From Eubacteriales bacterium (GTDB lineage Bacteria; Bacillota; Clostridia; Oscillospirales; Butyricicoccaceae): a stretch of DNA of 43,512 bases. The translations under genes and the position numbers were made by a program. The stretch is taken from NCBI GenBank assembly GCA_030524205.1, contig JAUNGZ010000020.1:1-43512 (forward strand). Reading direction: 5' to 3'. Every line of letters starts with the position of its first letter. Position 1 is the stretch's first letter. Positions 23,908 to 32,202 of the stretch are shown here, in pieces. The notes beneath the pieces are model-generated. The model was given only the letters and a program-made list of their open reading frames with translations, did no database searches and was not told the DNA's origin.

Positions 23908-25392
23908 TTATTTTTTCTTCCAGCCGCCGTCTGCCAGCGGGATATACTGCTGCGGCTTATCCGCCGCGAGCTTACAGATTTCAAGCGCGGTCTGCAGCTG
24001 CTCGTCGAGCAGATAGGTCTGCCCGTCGAGCGTCCGCATCGCGTTTTCGAGCGCCTCCAGCATATCGGGGGAGGCATACAGGTCGGGCGGCATCTCGTAG
24101 CTCTGCCGGAAGGCCGCGACCGCGTCGAGCGTGTCGCCGTCGAAGGAACGGCGCGCCTCGTCGATCAGGCCGAGCAGCGCGAGGCGCTCCGTCATGGCGT
24201 ACACATCGTCCGAGCTGTCGCCGAAGCGCAGCGTCTTGGACGCGTCGAGCGGCGTAAGATTGTTCACATGAACCGTCACCTGCCGGTTTTCGATCTGCAG
24301 GTCGGGCGTCAGGCCGACGCCCTCGTACACGCCGGTTTTGGGCAGCTCAAGCTCGAGCGTGGTGATCACCAGCTTGTCGCCGTTGACCAGATCGAGATGG
24401 AACTGGCCCTGCCCCTTGCCGTAGGTTTTGGAGCCGAGCAGCGTGGCCGTGCCCGTGTCCCTCAGGCTGCCCGCGAGCAGCTCGGCTGCCGAAGCGGTGC
24501 CGCCGTCGACCAGCACGACGATCTTGTTCAGCGGCAGCGCGCCGCCCGTCGAATAGGTCTGCTCGAGGCCGCCCATGTCCGCTCGCCAGCGCACGCCGGC
24601 GAGCAGCGTGTCCTTCTCGGTCACCATAGTGTCGGCCATTTTAAGCGCAACGTCGATCACGCCGCCGCCGTTTCCGCGCAGGTCAAGCACGACCGCGCGC
24701 GTGTTCTTTTCGTCCAGCCCTTCCCAGATCTCGGAAAAGGCCGTCCAGTCGTTCTCCGAGCCCATCGCGCTGACCTTGATGTACTCGACGCCGTCCGCCA
24801 GCGTTTTGTTCGACACATACACCTGATTGACCTTGCGGCGCACGCAGGTGACGGTCACGTCCCGCCCCTGCCGGCGCACAGTCAGCGTGACGCTGGCGCC
24901 CTCCTCGCCGCGCAGCCGTTCGGCCACCTCGGCGTTGGTAAAGCCGGTCGCGTCCTCGCCGCCGATTTTGACGATCAGATCGCCCACCTGCAAGCCGGCC
25001 TCCTCAGCCGCCGAATAGCGCATGACCTCGCTGATCTGCACGCCGCTGGCCGTCTGCTCCAGACCGACGCCCACGCCCACAAAGCCCTCGAGCGTGGAGA
25101 AGCCCTGCGAATACTCCTCGCTCGACAGATACATCGAATGCGTGTCGAGCAGGGAAAGGATGTCGTTGATCACGTCATACATCTCGTCGGGATGCTTTTG
25201 CAGGTATTTGTTGATATAGTTCTGCAAAACGTAGGGGTCGTCCTCGGCCTTGAGGCCGAACGCGTCGATCAGCGCCCATACGCCGTCGAACCAAGTCTCG
25301 CTCTCGCCGTCCTTGGTGACCGCGCCCGCGGGCACGGTCAAGATGATGGCGGCCAGCGCGAGCGCCGTCAGTCTTTTCGCAATTTTTTTCAT
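23908..25392 (-). CDS. Carboxyl-terminal processing protease (S41 family, CtpA-like) with PDZ and peptidoglycan-binding-like domains
   Basis: Secreted or anchored serine protease of 494 residues. A signal peptide (1-24, ending PAGA) is followed by an N-terminal helical part, a PDZ domain (about 104-185, with GVGVGLEQTASGVQISEVM), and the S41 core. Ser301 in DGGTASAAELLAGSLR and Lys326 in GSKTYGKGQGQ form the expected Ser-Lys dyad. The C terminus (about 390-455, LRFGDSSDDVYAMTERLALLGLID) resembles a peptidoglycan-binding repeat, as in Firmicutes CtpA/CtpB. It lies downstream of repeat copy C and 31 bases before the MetH-like gene. Confidence 0.9.
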   Translation of the reverse strand: MKKIAKRLTALALAAIILTVPAGAVTKDGESETWFDGVWALIDAFGLKAEDDPYVLQNYINKYLQKHPDEMYDVINDILSLLDTHSMYLSSEEYSQGFSTLEGFVGVGVGLEQTASGVQISEVMRYSAAEEAGLQVGDLIVKIGGEDATGFTNAEVAERLRGEEGASVTLTVRRQGRDVTVTCVRRKVNQVYVSNKTLADGVEYIKVSAMGSENDWTAFSEIWEGLDEKNTRAVVLDLRGNGGGVIDVALKMADTMVTEKDTLLAGVRWRADMGGLEQTYSTGGALPLNKIVVLVDGGTASAAELLAGSLRDTGTATLLGSKTYGKGQGQFHLDLVNGDKLVITTLELELPKTGVYEGVGLTPDLQIENRQVTVHVNNLTPLDASKTLRFGDSSDDVYAMTERLALLGLIDEARRSFDGDTLDAVAAFRQSYEMPPDLYASPDMLEALENAMRTLDGQTYLLDEQLQTALEICKLAADKPQQYIPLADGGWKKK

Positions 25393-25419
25393 TTGTTTCT
25401 CCCAGCTCCAAGGGTACCC

Positions 25420-25609
25420 GCGCCGTCAGGCGCAATACAATCGGATTTTGCCCCGCAAAATCCATCAAAAGCGCGAGCTCCGCCCGTGCTATTGATACAA
25501 AGGCCGAATAGGCGAAAAATCGAAATTTTTCGTCTGTTCGGGCGCAATAGCCCTTGCGGGCAAGGCCCGCCAAGGGCGTCCCTCGATTGAACCTGTACGG
25601 TTCAATCGA
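25420..25609 (+). repeat. Structured intergenic repeat, copy C
   Basis: Same module order as copies A and B: GCGCC-GTCA-GGCGC (25420-25433), GGATTTTGC/GCAAAATCC (25443-25463), ATCAAAAGC/GCTATTGAT (25464-25496), a long stem with CGAAAAAT/ATTTTTCG at its tip (25503-25543), GCCCTTGCGGGC/GCCCGCCAAGGGC (25550-25577) and TCGATTGAACC/GGTTCAATCGA (25583-25609). Linkers ATACAAAG, GGCGCAATAGCC and GCGTCCCTCGATTGAA match A and B although the stems have changed, so the pairing rather than the stem sequence is kept. Confidence 0.87.
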
Positions 25610-25610
25610 A

Positions 25611-27308
25611 TCACATTTGGCTTGGCGCTTCCACTCCGATCAGCCGCAGCGTGTTGCCGATCGCCTGCTTGGCGGCCATGCACAGCGTCAGGCGGGCGTC
25701 GCGCACGCGCGCGTCGTCGTCCTTGATGCGGCAGGCGTTGTAGAAGTGGTGGAACTGCTGCGCGAGCGCCACCGCGTACTTGTTCAGCCGCGACGGGTCG
25801 CGGCTCTGCGCCGCCTGCGCGATTTCCTCGGGCAGCAGCGCGATCTGCTTGATCAGCGCGCGCTCGTCCGCCCCCGTGAGCACGGAGAGGTCGGTTTTCG
25901 CGGGCTCGGGCAGCACAAAGCCGCTCTCCGCCGCGTTTTTCAGCACCGAGCAGATGCGCGCGTGCGCATACTGCACGTAGTACAGCGGGTTGTCCGAATC
26001 CTGCTTGACCGCGAGGTCAAGATCGAACTCCATCTGCGTCTCCGCCGCGCGCGAGTTGAAGAAAAAGCGCGCCGCGTCCACGGGGATCTCGTCCAGCAGG
26101 TCGGTTAAGGTAAGGCTCTTGCCCGTGCGCTTGGACATGCGGACGACCTCGCCGCCCTGCATCATGCGCACCAGCTGCATCAAAACGATCTCGAGACGGT
26201 GCGTCCCGTCCAGCCCCAGCGCGTCCAGCGCGCATTGCAGGCGCTTTACGTGGCCGTGATGGTCCGCGCCCCAGATGTTGATGACGCGGTCGAAGCCGCG
26301 CTTTTCAAACTTGTTGCGGTGATAGGCGATATCGGCCGCAAAGTACGTGTAAAAGCCGTTGCCGCGACGCAGCACATCGTCCTTGTCACAGCCGAAATCG
26401 GTGCTTTTCAGCCAGAGCGCGCCGTCCTCGGTCTCATAGGTCGCGCCCTTTTGGGTCAGCAGGTCCATGGTCTCCTTGACGTACCCGCTGTTGTGCAGCT
26501 CGCTCTCGCGGAACCACACGTCGTAGTCGATCTTATAGCGCCCCAGATCGCGCTCCATGCGCGCGATGTTGGTCGGCAGGCCGTAGCCCTCGATGATGGC
26601 AAAGCGCTCCTCGGCGGTCTTGTCCAGCAGGCTGCCGCCGTACTGCTCGACCAGATCGTGCGCGAGCGTCTTGATGTCGTCTCCCTGATACCACGAGGGG
26701 TCGAATTCGACCGCGTCCTCGCCGCGCACCTCTTGGATATAGCGCCCCTCGACCGAGTGCGCGAATTTATCCACCTGATTGCCCGCGTCGTTGATATAAA
26801 ACTCGCGGGTGACCTCGTTGCCCGACCACGCCAGCGTTTCGGCCAGACAGTCGCCCAGCACGCCGCCGCGCGCGTTGCCCATGTGCATCGGCCCGGTCGG
26901 GTTGGCGGAAACAAACTCGACCATCACCTTTTCCGGTTTCCGGGTCTGCGTGCGGCCGTAGCTTTCGCCCATTTCGGACACGTTGCGCACGGCTTTTTCG
27001 TACCAGCTCTGACCGAGCGTAAAGTTGAGAAAGCCCGGCCCGGCGATGCCGACCGTGTCGAAGCAGCTGCCCGTCAGGTCGAGATGGTTTACGATCTCCT
27101 CCGCGATTTTGCGGGGCGCAAGACGCAGCGGCTTTGCGCACTGCATGGCAAAGGTGGACGCCCAGTCGCCGTTGGACGCGTCCTTCGGGGTTTCGACCGC
27201 GACGGGCGGAATATCGCCCGCAGGCAGCGCGCCGGCCTCGACCGCTTTGTGATAGGCGGCTTCGACGACTCTGGTCGCCTCGGCGCGCGCGAATTCGTAT
27301 GCGTTCAT
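25611..27308 (-). CDS. argS: Arginyl-tRNA synthetase
   Basis: Charges tRNA-Arg. The 565 residues contain the class I signature as HMGN at 142-145 (FVSANPTGPMHMGNARGGVLGD), the KMSKS equivalent RMSKRTGKSLTLTDLLDE, the N-terminal additional domain and a DALR anticodon-binding C terminus (VQYAHARICSVLKNA onward). The ATG at 27308 is 22 bases after the DUF1934 gene, so the two are probably one transcript. That pairing (DUF1934/YwiB next to argS) is frequent in Firmicutes. The stop is immediately followed by the terminal hairpin of repeat copy C. Confidence 0.96.
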   Translation of the reverse strand: MNAYEFARAEATRVVEAAYHKAVEAGALPAGDIPPVAVETPKDASNGDWASTFAMQCAKPLRLAPRKIAEEIVNHLDLTGSCFDTVGIAGPGFLNFTLGQSWYEKAVRNVSEMGESYGRTQTRKPEKVMVEFVSANPTGPMHMGNARGGVLGDCLAETLAWSGNEVTREFYINDAGNQVDKFAHSVEGRYIQEVRGEDAVEFDPSWYQGDDIKTLAHDLVEQYGGSLLDKTAEERFAIIEGYGLPTNIARMERDLGRYKIDYDVWFRESELHNSGYVKETMDLLTQKGATYETEDGALWLKSTDFGCDKDDVLRRGNGFYTYFAADIAYHRNKFEKRGFDRVINIWGADHHGHVKRLQCALDALGLDGTHRLEIVLMQLVRMMQGGEVVRMSKRTGKSLTLTDLLDEIPVDAARFFFNSRAAETQMEFDLDLAVKQDSDNPLYYVQYAHARICSVLKNAAESGFVLPEPAKTDLSVLTGADERALIKQIALLPEEIAQAAQSRDPSRLNKYAVALAQQFHHFYNACRIKDDDARVRDARLTLCMAAKQAIGNTLRLIGVEAPSQM

Positions 27309-27330
27309 CTGTTCACTCTCCGTTATTTTT

Positions 27331-27774
27331 TCAGACCGCGCCGTCTATCGGCTCGGTCGTGACGTACATTTCAAAATGGTGCTCGCCCATGACGGAATTA
27401 TCCACCTCGACCGTGTAGTCGATCACCAGCTCGCCGCCCTTTTCCCCCACGGTGTTGCGGATATGCGAGGTATGGGTGGCGATGGCGACGCCCTCGCCCA
27501 CCGGGGTCTGGTACAGGCCGACGTGCCGCTCATCCTCGGCAAACAGCATGTGGGAGGGGTATGCGCCCGTCCGGATCAGCGAAACCGTTTTGCCGTCGAG
27601 CTTGAGGGTGGTTCTCGTGCCCTCGAGCCCGGTCAGCTCGCTTTCGTCATAAGCGATGTAATATTTGCCGCCGCGCTCGTAAAGCACGGCCGCCGTGACC
27701 AAGTCGATCTGCTCCTCGTCGCAGTCGGCAAACTGCTGCGTCGATGAGATCGACAGCCAAACATTCTTTTTCAT
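27331..27774 (-). CDS. DUF1934 (YwiB-like) beta-barrel protein
   Basis: A 147-residue cytoplasmic protein of the DUF1934 family, whose role is not established; the fold is lipocalin-like in solved relatives. ADCDEEQIDLVTAAVLYERGGKYYIAYDESELTGLEGTRTTLKLDGKTVSLIRTGAYPSHMLFAEDERHVGLYQTPVGE and the final GGELVIDYTVEVDNSVMGEHHFEMYV match the family pattern. The ATG at 27774 is preferred to the GTG at 27780, since GGAG is five bases before the ATG and would overlap the GTG. It precedes argS. Confidence 0.85.
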   Translation of the reverse strand: MKKNVWLSISSTQQFADCDEEQIDLVTAAVLYERGGKYYIAYDESELTGLEGTRTTLKLDGKTVSLIRTGAYPSHMLFAEDERHVGLYQTPVGEGVAIATHTSHIRNTVGEKGGELVIDYTVEVDNSVMGEHHFEMYVTTEPIDGAV

Positions 27775-27787
27775 AAACACTCCGTGT

Positions 27788-28050
27788 TTTCGATTGAAAA
27801 CACGTTTTCAATCGAGATTTTGCTGATTTCGGTGCGCGCTTAACGCGCACACCGAAATCAGTTTGAATCAAAAACACGGGCAGAGCTCGCGTTTTTGATG
27901 GGGCCGTAGCCCTCTATCCTTGTTCCGCCGCCGTGCGGCGACAAAACGAGAGCAATGGCAGGGTCATTTCCTTTTATAATGCGCGCTGCGGCGCGGGGAC
28001 GGGGGACGGTCGCGCCGACGCGGCGCGGGGTTGGACAAGGGAACGAAGGA
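27788..28050 (-). repeat. Structured intergenic repeat, copy D (inverted, with an extra module)
   Basis: Reading on the minus strand: leader TCCTTCGTTCCCTTGTCCAA (28031-28050), GCGCCGCGTCGGCGC (28012-28026), GCGCCGCAGCGCGC (27981-27994), a module GCTCTCG...CGCCGCACGGCG (27930-27958), ATCAAAAAC/GTTTTTGAT (27867-27899), CTGATTTCGGTG/CACCGAAATCAG (27823-27861) and TCGATTGAAAAC/GTTTTCAATCGA (27790-27815). The leader agrees closely with copy A, and the extra module is shared with copy G. Unlike the others, its terminal hairpin sits at the start, not the end, of the flanking gene. Confidence 0.8.
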
Positions 28051-28063
28051 ATGGATGCGGGGG

Positions 28064-28864
28064 TTAATACTGGGTGATGTCGACAAGCTCGGCGGAGCCG
28101 GCGGCGTCCTGCTGCAAAAACAGGCTGGCGAGCTGGGTAAAGCCCGCGGGGTCGTCGGACACGAAATAGCGCGTTTCGCCCGCGCCGCTTTCGGCCGGCG
28201 CGACCGCGCGACGCACGGCGTTGGCCGCTTCCGCGCCCGAATCGACGAGCGAAACGCCCTCTCCCATAAAGTCCGCGATCACGCCCGACAGCAGCGGATA
28301 GTGTGTGCAGCCGAGGATCAGCGTGTCCACGCCCGCGTCCCGCAGGGGCTGCAAATACTCGCGCACAACGGTTTCGATCACCACGTCGCCCCGCTGCACG
28401 CGGCCGTTTTCCACCAGCGGCACAAACAGCGGGCAGGCCAGCGTCGTCACGTCAAGCGCGCCGTCGGCCTTTTTCAGGCTGCGCTCAAACACGCCGCTGC
28501 GCACGGTCGCCGCCGTGCCGATCACGCCGATCCTGCCGTTTTTTGTCACCCGCCGCGCCTTTTCGCACGAGGGCCCGACCGGGCCGAAGATCGGCACGTC
28601 GAATTCGTCCCGCACGGTGTCGAGCGCCGCGGCCGAGGCCGTGTTGCAGGCCACCACGATGGCCTTTGGCTCATATCCGAGCAAGAACCGGATATCCTGC
28701 CGGGTGTATTTGATGATGGTGTCGCGTCCGCGCGTTCCGTAAGGGACGCGGCCGGTATCGCCGAAATAAATGATGCTCTCGCCCGGCATGGTCTCGTGCA
28801 TGCGCCTGACCGCCGTCAGCCCGCCGAGGCCGGAATCGAACACGCCGATATACCGGTTATCCAT
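28064..28864 (-). CDS. murI: Glutamate racemase MurI
   Basis: Interconverts L- and D-glutamate for peptidoglycan. The 266 residues carry IGVFDSGLGGLTAVR, the first catalytic cysteine Cys73 in VVACNTASAAALD, the second in LILGCTHYPLL, and GVIGTAATVRSG between them. The start overlaps the ddl stop by 8 bases (ATG of murI precedes the ddl TAA), so the two wall-precursor genes are coupled. The C-terminal extension of about 20 residues after LVDSGAEAANAVRRAVA is slightly long. It ends close to repeat copy D. Confidence 0.95.
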   Translation of the reverse strand: MDNRYIGVFDSGLGGLTAVRRMHETMPGESIIYFGDTGRVPYGTRGRDTIIKYTRQDIRFLLGYEPKAIVVACNTASAAALDTVRDEFDVPIFGPVGPSCEKARRVTKNGRIGVIGTAATVRSGVFERSLKKADGALDVTTLACPLFVPLVENGRVQRGDVVIETVVREYLQPLRDAGVDTLILGCTHYPLLSGVIADFMGEGVSLVDSGAEAANAVRRAVAPAESGAGETRYFVSDDPAGFTQLASLFLQQDAAGSAELVDITQY

Positions 28865-29927
28865 GGTGCTCCTCCAGCGCGCAGGAGATCAGCCGGTCGA
28901 GCAGCTCCGCATAGCCGACGCCCACATAGTCGAACAGCTTGGGGTACATGCTGATCGAGGTGAAGCCCGGAATGGAATTGAGCTCGTTGAACACGATCTC
29001 CCCGTCCGCATAGGTGCAGAAGAAGTCCACGCGGGAAAGGCCCCGGCAGCCGAGCGCGGCGTACACGCGCAGGGCGTTCGCCCGCACCGTTTCCAGCTGC
29101 GCGTCCGTGATATGCGCGGGGATGTACAGCTTGGAGGTTTGGTCGTTATACTTAGCGTCAAAGGTGTAAAACTCCTGCGTGGGCGCGATCTCGCCCACGG
29201 TCGACGCGACCGGCTCCCGGTTGCCCAGCACCGCGCACTCGACCTCGTGCCCGTCGATAAACTCCTCGACCAGCACCTTATCGTCGTGCCGGAAGGCCTC
29301 GGTCAGCCCGGCCGCCAGCTCGAGCATGTCGCCCGCCTTGGCAACGCCCACCGACGAGCCCTGCGAGCAGGGCTTGACAAACACCGGGAACGAGCCGATT
29401 TTATCCGCCGCCGCGCGCACCACGCCCTCGGCGTTCCGCTCAAAGTCGTACCGCAGCGCCAGATGATAGCGCGCCTGCCGCACGCCCGCGGCCTCGACCA
29501 GCACCTTGGTGATGGATTTGTCCATCGAGTTTGCGCTCGCCGCGACGCCGCAGCCGACATACGGGACGCCCGCCAGCTCCAACAGGCCCTGCACGGTGCC
29601 GTCCTCCCCGCCCACGCCGTGCAGCACGGGAAAGACGCAGTCCAGACGGACGATTTCGCTTCCGCCGTCCCGCAGCAGCACCAGACCGTGCGCGGCGCGG
29701 TCTGGCGAGAGCACCGCGGGCACCAGCCCGGGCAGACGCGCCCACGAGCCGTCCTCGATGCGGTCCTCCTCATAATCGGGATAATAGAACCAGCGGCCTT
29801 CCTCGGTGATGCCGACCGCGCAGATATCGTATTTGTTTTTGTCCAGATTGCGCAGAACAGAAGCGGCGGATAAGCACGAAACGCTGTGCTCGCTTGACAC
29901 GCCGCCGAACAATACGGCCAATTTCAT
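28857..29927 (-). CDS. ddl: D-alanine--D-alanine ligase
   Basis: ATP-grasp ligase making D-Ala-D-Ala for peptidoglycan. The ATG at 29927 gives MKLAVLFGGVSSEHSVSCLSAASVLRNL, the canonical N terminus, and 356 residues. Also present are FPVLHGVGGEDGTVQGLLELAGVPYVGCGVAASANSMDKSITKVL, FVKPCSQGSSVGV and the C-terminal RVDFFCTYADGEIVFNELNSIPGFTSISMYPKL with metal ligands. Its longer serine-containing loop pattern is of the Ddl type typical of Firmicutes. The VanA/Ddl-lactate distinction would need alignment. It heads a ddl-murI operon. Confidence 0.95.
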   Translation of the reverse strand: MKLAVLFGGVSSEHSVSCLSAASVLRNLDKNKYDICAVGITEEGRWFYYPDYEEDRIEDGSWARLPGLVPAVLSPDRAAHGLVLLRDGGSEIVRLDCVFPVLHGVGGEDGTVQGLLELAGVPYVGCGVAASANSMDKSITKVLVEAAGVRQARYHLALRYDFERNAEGVVRAAADKIGSFPVFVKPCSQGSSVGVAKAGDMLELAAGLTEAFRHDDKVLVEEFIDGHEVECAVLGNREPVASTVGEIAPTQEFYTFDAKYNDQTSKLYIPAHITDAQLETVRANALRVYAALGCRGLSRVDFFCTYADGEIVFNELNSIPGFTSISMYPKLFDYVGVGYAELLDRLISCALEEHHG

Positions 29928-29986
29928 GATATTGGGATTCTCCCCTTCTTTAGCTTTCATCCTATGAATATTTATATACGGATAAC

Positions 29987-30015
29987 ATTATACGCTTTTC
30001 CCGCCGCAAATTCAA
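29987..30015 (-). promoter_or_regulatory. Promoter for ddl-murI
   Basis: TTGAAT (30010-30015), 17-base spacer, TATAAT (29987-29992) on the minus strand, 60 bases before the ddl ATG. It is divergent from the padR promoter. Confidence 0.8.
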
Positions 30016-30089
30016 TGTGTTTTACCGCATTTCCGCGCACTGTTTTGACGAAATTCATCTTCCCTTTCCCGAGATTTTTGAAATGCCTG

Positions 30090-30120
30090 TTGACAGACTA
30101 TATTATATATCATATAATAT
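30090..30120 (+). promoter_or_regulatory. padR promoter with overlapping PadR-like operator
   Basis: Consensus TTGACA (30090-30095), 17-base spacer, TATAAT (30113-30118). A perfect inverted repeat ATATTATAT-ATC-ATATAATAT (30100-30120) covers the spacer and the -10 box. AT-rich dyads of this sort are typical PadR sites, so autorepression of the padR operon is likely. Confidence 0.8.
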
Positions 30121-30149
30121 TATTGCAAACGCAGAAAAGAGGTGGTTCC

Positions 30150-30458
30150 ATGTCTTACCCCATCGCCTCCTCTCTGCTCGACGGCATCGTGCTTGCGGTA
30201 GTCGAGCGGGAGAGCACCTACGGCTACCGGATCACGCAGGATGTGCAGAAAGTGCTGGAAATTTCCGAGTCCACGCTGTACCCGGTGCTGCGCCGCCTGC
30301 AAAAGGACGGCTGCCTGTCGACCTACGACGAAGCCTTTGCCGGGCGCAACCGGCGTTATTACCGCATCACCGATCACGGCCGGGCGCTGCTGCGGCAGCA
30401 CCGCATCGACTGGCAGAACTACCGGGCGGGTATCGACGCGATCTTTTTTGGAGGGTAA
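30150..30458 (+). CDS. PadR family transcriptional regulator
   Basis: A 102-residue winged-helix repressor. The ATG at 30150 follows GAGGTGG and gives MSYPIASSLLDGIVLAVVERESTYGYRITQDVQ, then ISESTLYPVLRRLQKDGCLSTY and GRNRRYYRITDHGRALL, the PadR signature. It lacks the long C-terminal dimer domain, so it belongs to the short subfamily 2. An operator-like dyad lies on its own promoter, and a DUF1700-DUF4097 pair follows at 6 bases. That arrangement is common in Firmicutes and linked to envelope stress; the inducer is unknown. Confidence 0.93.
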   Translation: MSYPIASSLLDGIVLAVVERESTYGYRITQDVQKVLEISESTLYPVLRRLQKDGCLSTYDEAFAGRNRRYYRITDHGRALLRQHRIDWQNYRAGIDAIFFGG

Positions 30459-30464
30459 AAACCG

Positions 30465-31106
30465 ATGAACAGAAACGACTACATGTCCGCGCTGCGGGGC
30501 GCGCTTTCCGTCCTGCCGGATGAGGAACGCGCGAGCGCGCTGCGTTATTACGAGGAATACTTCGACGACGCCGGCCCGGAAAACGAGCAGAAGGTAATCG
30601 AGGATTTGGGCGCGCCGGAAATGGTTGCCGCGCAGATCCTCGCGGATTACCGCGAGCTGACCGCCGCCCCCGCGCAGTCAGGCGCCGCCGGCGGAAGCGC
30701 CGCGCCCCGGCGCGGCTGGCGCGGCATCAACCCATGGCTGCTCGCGCTTTTGGTGCTGCTCGCCATTCCAATCGGCATTCCGCTCGCGGCGGCGCTGGGC
30801 GGCGTGCTTATCAGCGTTTTGGCCGTGCTTGCCGCCGCCGTGCTTGTGGTGGTCGTCTTGGTCGCGGTCGTGCCGTTCGTGCTGCTGGTGGGCGGCGTGG
30901 CGTTCATCGTCTGCTCCTGCTTTGTCTGGTGGCATCCGGCGAGCGCGCTGGTCACGCTCGGCTGCGGCCTCGCCCTGCTCGCGCTCGGCGCGCTCGCGGC
31001 CATGCTGATGATCAAGCTGTGCACGCTGTTCCTCCCGCCCATTTTCCGCGGCTTTGTCGCAATCCTGCGCTGGCCGTTCGATAGGATTCGAGGTGTAAAA
31101 AAATGA
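30465..31106 (+). CDS. DUF1700 (HAAS-domain) membrane protein
   Basis: A 213-residue protein whose first 65 residues are soluble and match the HAAS/DUF1700 pattern (YMSALRGALSVLPDEERASALRYYEEYFDDAG, then EQKVIEDLGAPEMVAAQILADYRE). About four hydrophobic segments follow (residues 90-115, 117-142, 145-165, 170-190). GGAGGG stands nine bases before the ATG. It lies between padR and a DUF4097 gene, with a 4-base ATGA overlap to the latter. The module is usually regulated as a unit by PadR; the molecular function is not established. Confidence 0.88.
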   Translation: MNRNDYMSALRGALSVLPDEERASALRYYEEYFDDAGPENEQKVIEDLGAPEMVAAQILADYRELTAAPAQSGAAGGSAAPRRGWRGINPWLLALLVLLAIPIGIPLAAALGGVLISVLAVLAAAVLVVVVLVAVVPFVLLVGGVAFIVCSCFVWWHPASALVTLGCGLALLALGALAAMLMIKLCTLFLPPIFRGFVAILRWPFDRIRGVKK

Positions 31107-31930
31107 AAAAGCTGATCATTGCATGCTTGGTCGTGCTGCTGGCCGGCGGCGCGCTGGCCATCGGCGGCGCGGCCGCGGGCGGCGAATTGTACGGCTCCTA
31201 TTACGACGGGGCGCTTCATTCCGTGCGCGAATCCTTTCTTGACGGAAGCGATTTCGTCCGCCGCCGCCTGCATTACGAGGAGGGCTACGGCCGCGACGGC
31301 GTCTGGCACTCCGGTTGGTTTGAGGACGGCTATGGCGTCGACGATTTCGGCGGCGGTCATTTTGGTGACGGCTTTGACGACGGCCTCGCCGACCTGCCCG
31401 ATTCGGATATCACCAAGCTGGACCTCTCTTTTGACGGCGGCAATTACCGCATTATCGAGGGCGACACCTTCGGCTGCACCGGCGCGATCGTCCGCAAGGA
31501 GTCCATGCACAACGGCAAATGGGAGCTTTCCCTGAAGCGCAAGAACAGCACGGAGGCCACCGTAACGCTTCCGCAGACGGTTTTTGAGGAGCTGGAGTGC
31601 AACGTCGGCGGCGCTTCCGTCGTCATAGACCTGCCGCTGACCGTGCAGGAAGCGGAGTTTAATGTGGGCGCGGGCTCGCTGACCGCCGCCGAGGCGCTCG
31701 ACGCGAAGAAGATCGAGCTCGACTGCGGCATGGGTTCGGCCAGCTTGCTGCTTGCGGGCGGCGCGGATGAATACGGCTACGAGATTGCCGCCGCGCTGGG
31801 CAGCGCAACGCTGAACGATGACGAACTGGCCGGCGGCATTGCCGGAACCCGCCGCGCGGAGCGCCGCGGCGGCCGTTCGCTTGAGATAAACGTGGGCGCG
31901 GGCTCGGTCGAGCTGTTCACAGAAGATTAA
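31103..31930 (+). CDS. DUF4097-type putative adhesin / envelope protein
   Basis: A 275-residue protein with an N-terminal hydrophobic anchor (KLIIACLVVLLAGGALAIGGAAAGG), a Gly/Asp/Tyr-rich linker (about 60-95) and a repetitive beta-strand region. The repeats are NVGGASVVIDLPLTVQEAEFNVGAGSLTAAEALDAKKIELDCGMGSASLLL and a final INVGAGSVELFTED, which is the DUF4097 beta-helix-like pattern. It probably lies outside the membrane. It overlaps the DUF1700 gene and ends just before a separate promoter for pspC. Biochemical role unknown. Confidence 0.83.
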   Translation: MKKLIIACLVVLLAGGALAIGGAAAGGELYGSYYDGALHSVRESFLDGSDFVRRRLHYEEGYGRDGVWHSGWFEDGYGVDDFGGGHFGDGFDDGLADLPDSDITKLDLSFDGGNYRIIEGDTFGCTGAIVRKESMHNGKWELSLKRKNSTEATVTLPQTVFEELECNVGGASVVIDLPLTVQEAEFNVGAGSLTAAEALDAKKIELDCGMGSASLLLAGGADEYGYEIAAALGSATLNDDELAGGIAGTRRAERRGGRSLEINVGAGSVELFTED

Positions 31931-31931
31931 C

Positions 31932-31960
31932 TTGACTGAACCTGCCAAAAATCGTATGAT
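31932..31960 (+). promoter_or_regulatory. Promoter for pspC-like gene
   Basis: TTGACT (31932-31937), 17-base spacer, TATGAT (31955-31960), directly after the DUF4097 stop. The predicted leader is only about 14 bases and carries AAGGAG. Confidence 0.75.
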
Positions 31961-31980
31961 AGAAAAAAGGAGTCTTTACT

Positions 31981-32178
31981 ATGAATGGCAAGAAACTGTA
32001 CCGCAGCGAGTCCAACCGGATGCTGTGCGGCGTGTGCGCCGGTATCGCCGAGTATTTTGATATTGACGCAACGCTGATTCGTCTCGCTTGGGTATTTCTG
32101 TGCTGTCTCGGATTTTCCGGCATCGTAGCGTATATCATCGCCGCGATCGTCATTCCGACGCAGAGCGCCGTCCAGTAA
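31981..32178 (+). CDS. PspC-domain small membrane protein
   Basis: A 65-residue protein made of one PspC domain: KKLYRSESNRMLCGVCAGIAEYFDIDATLIRLAWVFL, then a hydrophobic segment GFSGIVAYIIAAIVIP. PspC-domain proteins act in envelope stress sensing, often beside PadR/DUF4097 genes as here. AAGGAG lies eight bases before the ATG, and the gene has its own promoter. No other domain is attached, unlike the larger PspC fusions. Confidence 0.92.
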   Translation: MNGKKLYRSESNRMLCGVCAGIAEYFDIDATLIRLAWVFLCCLGFSGIVAYIIAAIVIPTQSAVQ

Positions 32179-32202
32179 GTCCCAACGAGAGGATGTGCCC
32201 CC

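Noticed and set aside
25175-25573. Open frame across the ctpA start and repeat copy C
   Set aside because: It is a shadow of ctpA in another frame joined to the hairpins of the repeat.
27775-27780. GTG at 27780 as start of the DUF1934 gene
   Set aside because: The GGAG site overlaps the GTG and is correctly spaced from the ATG at 27774.
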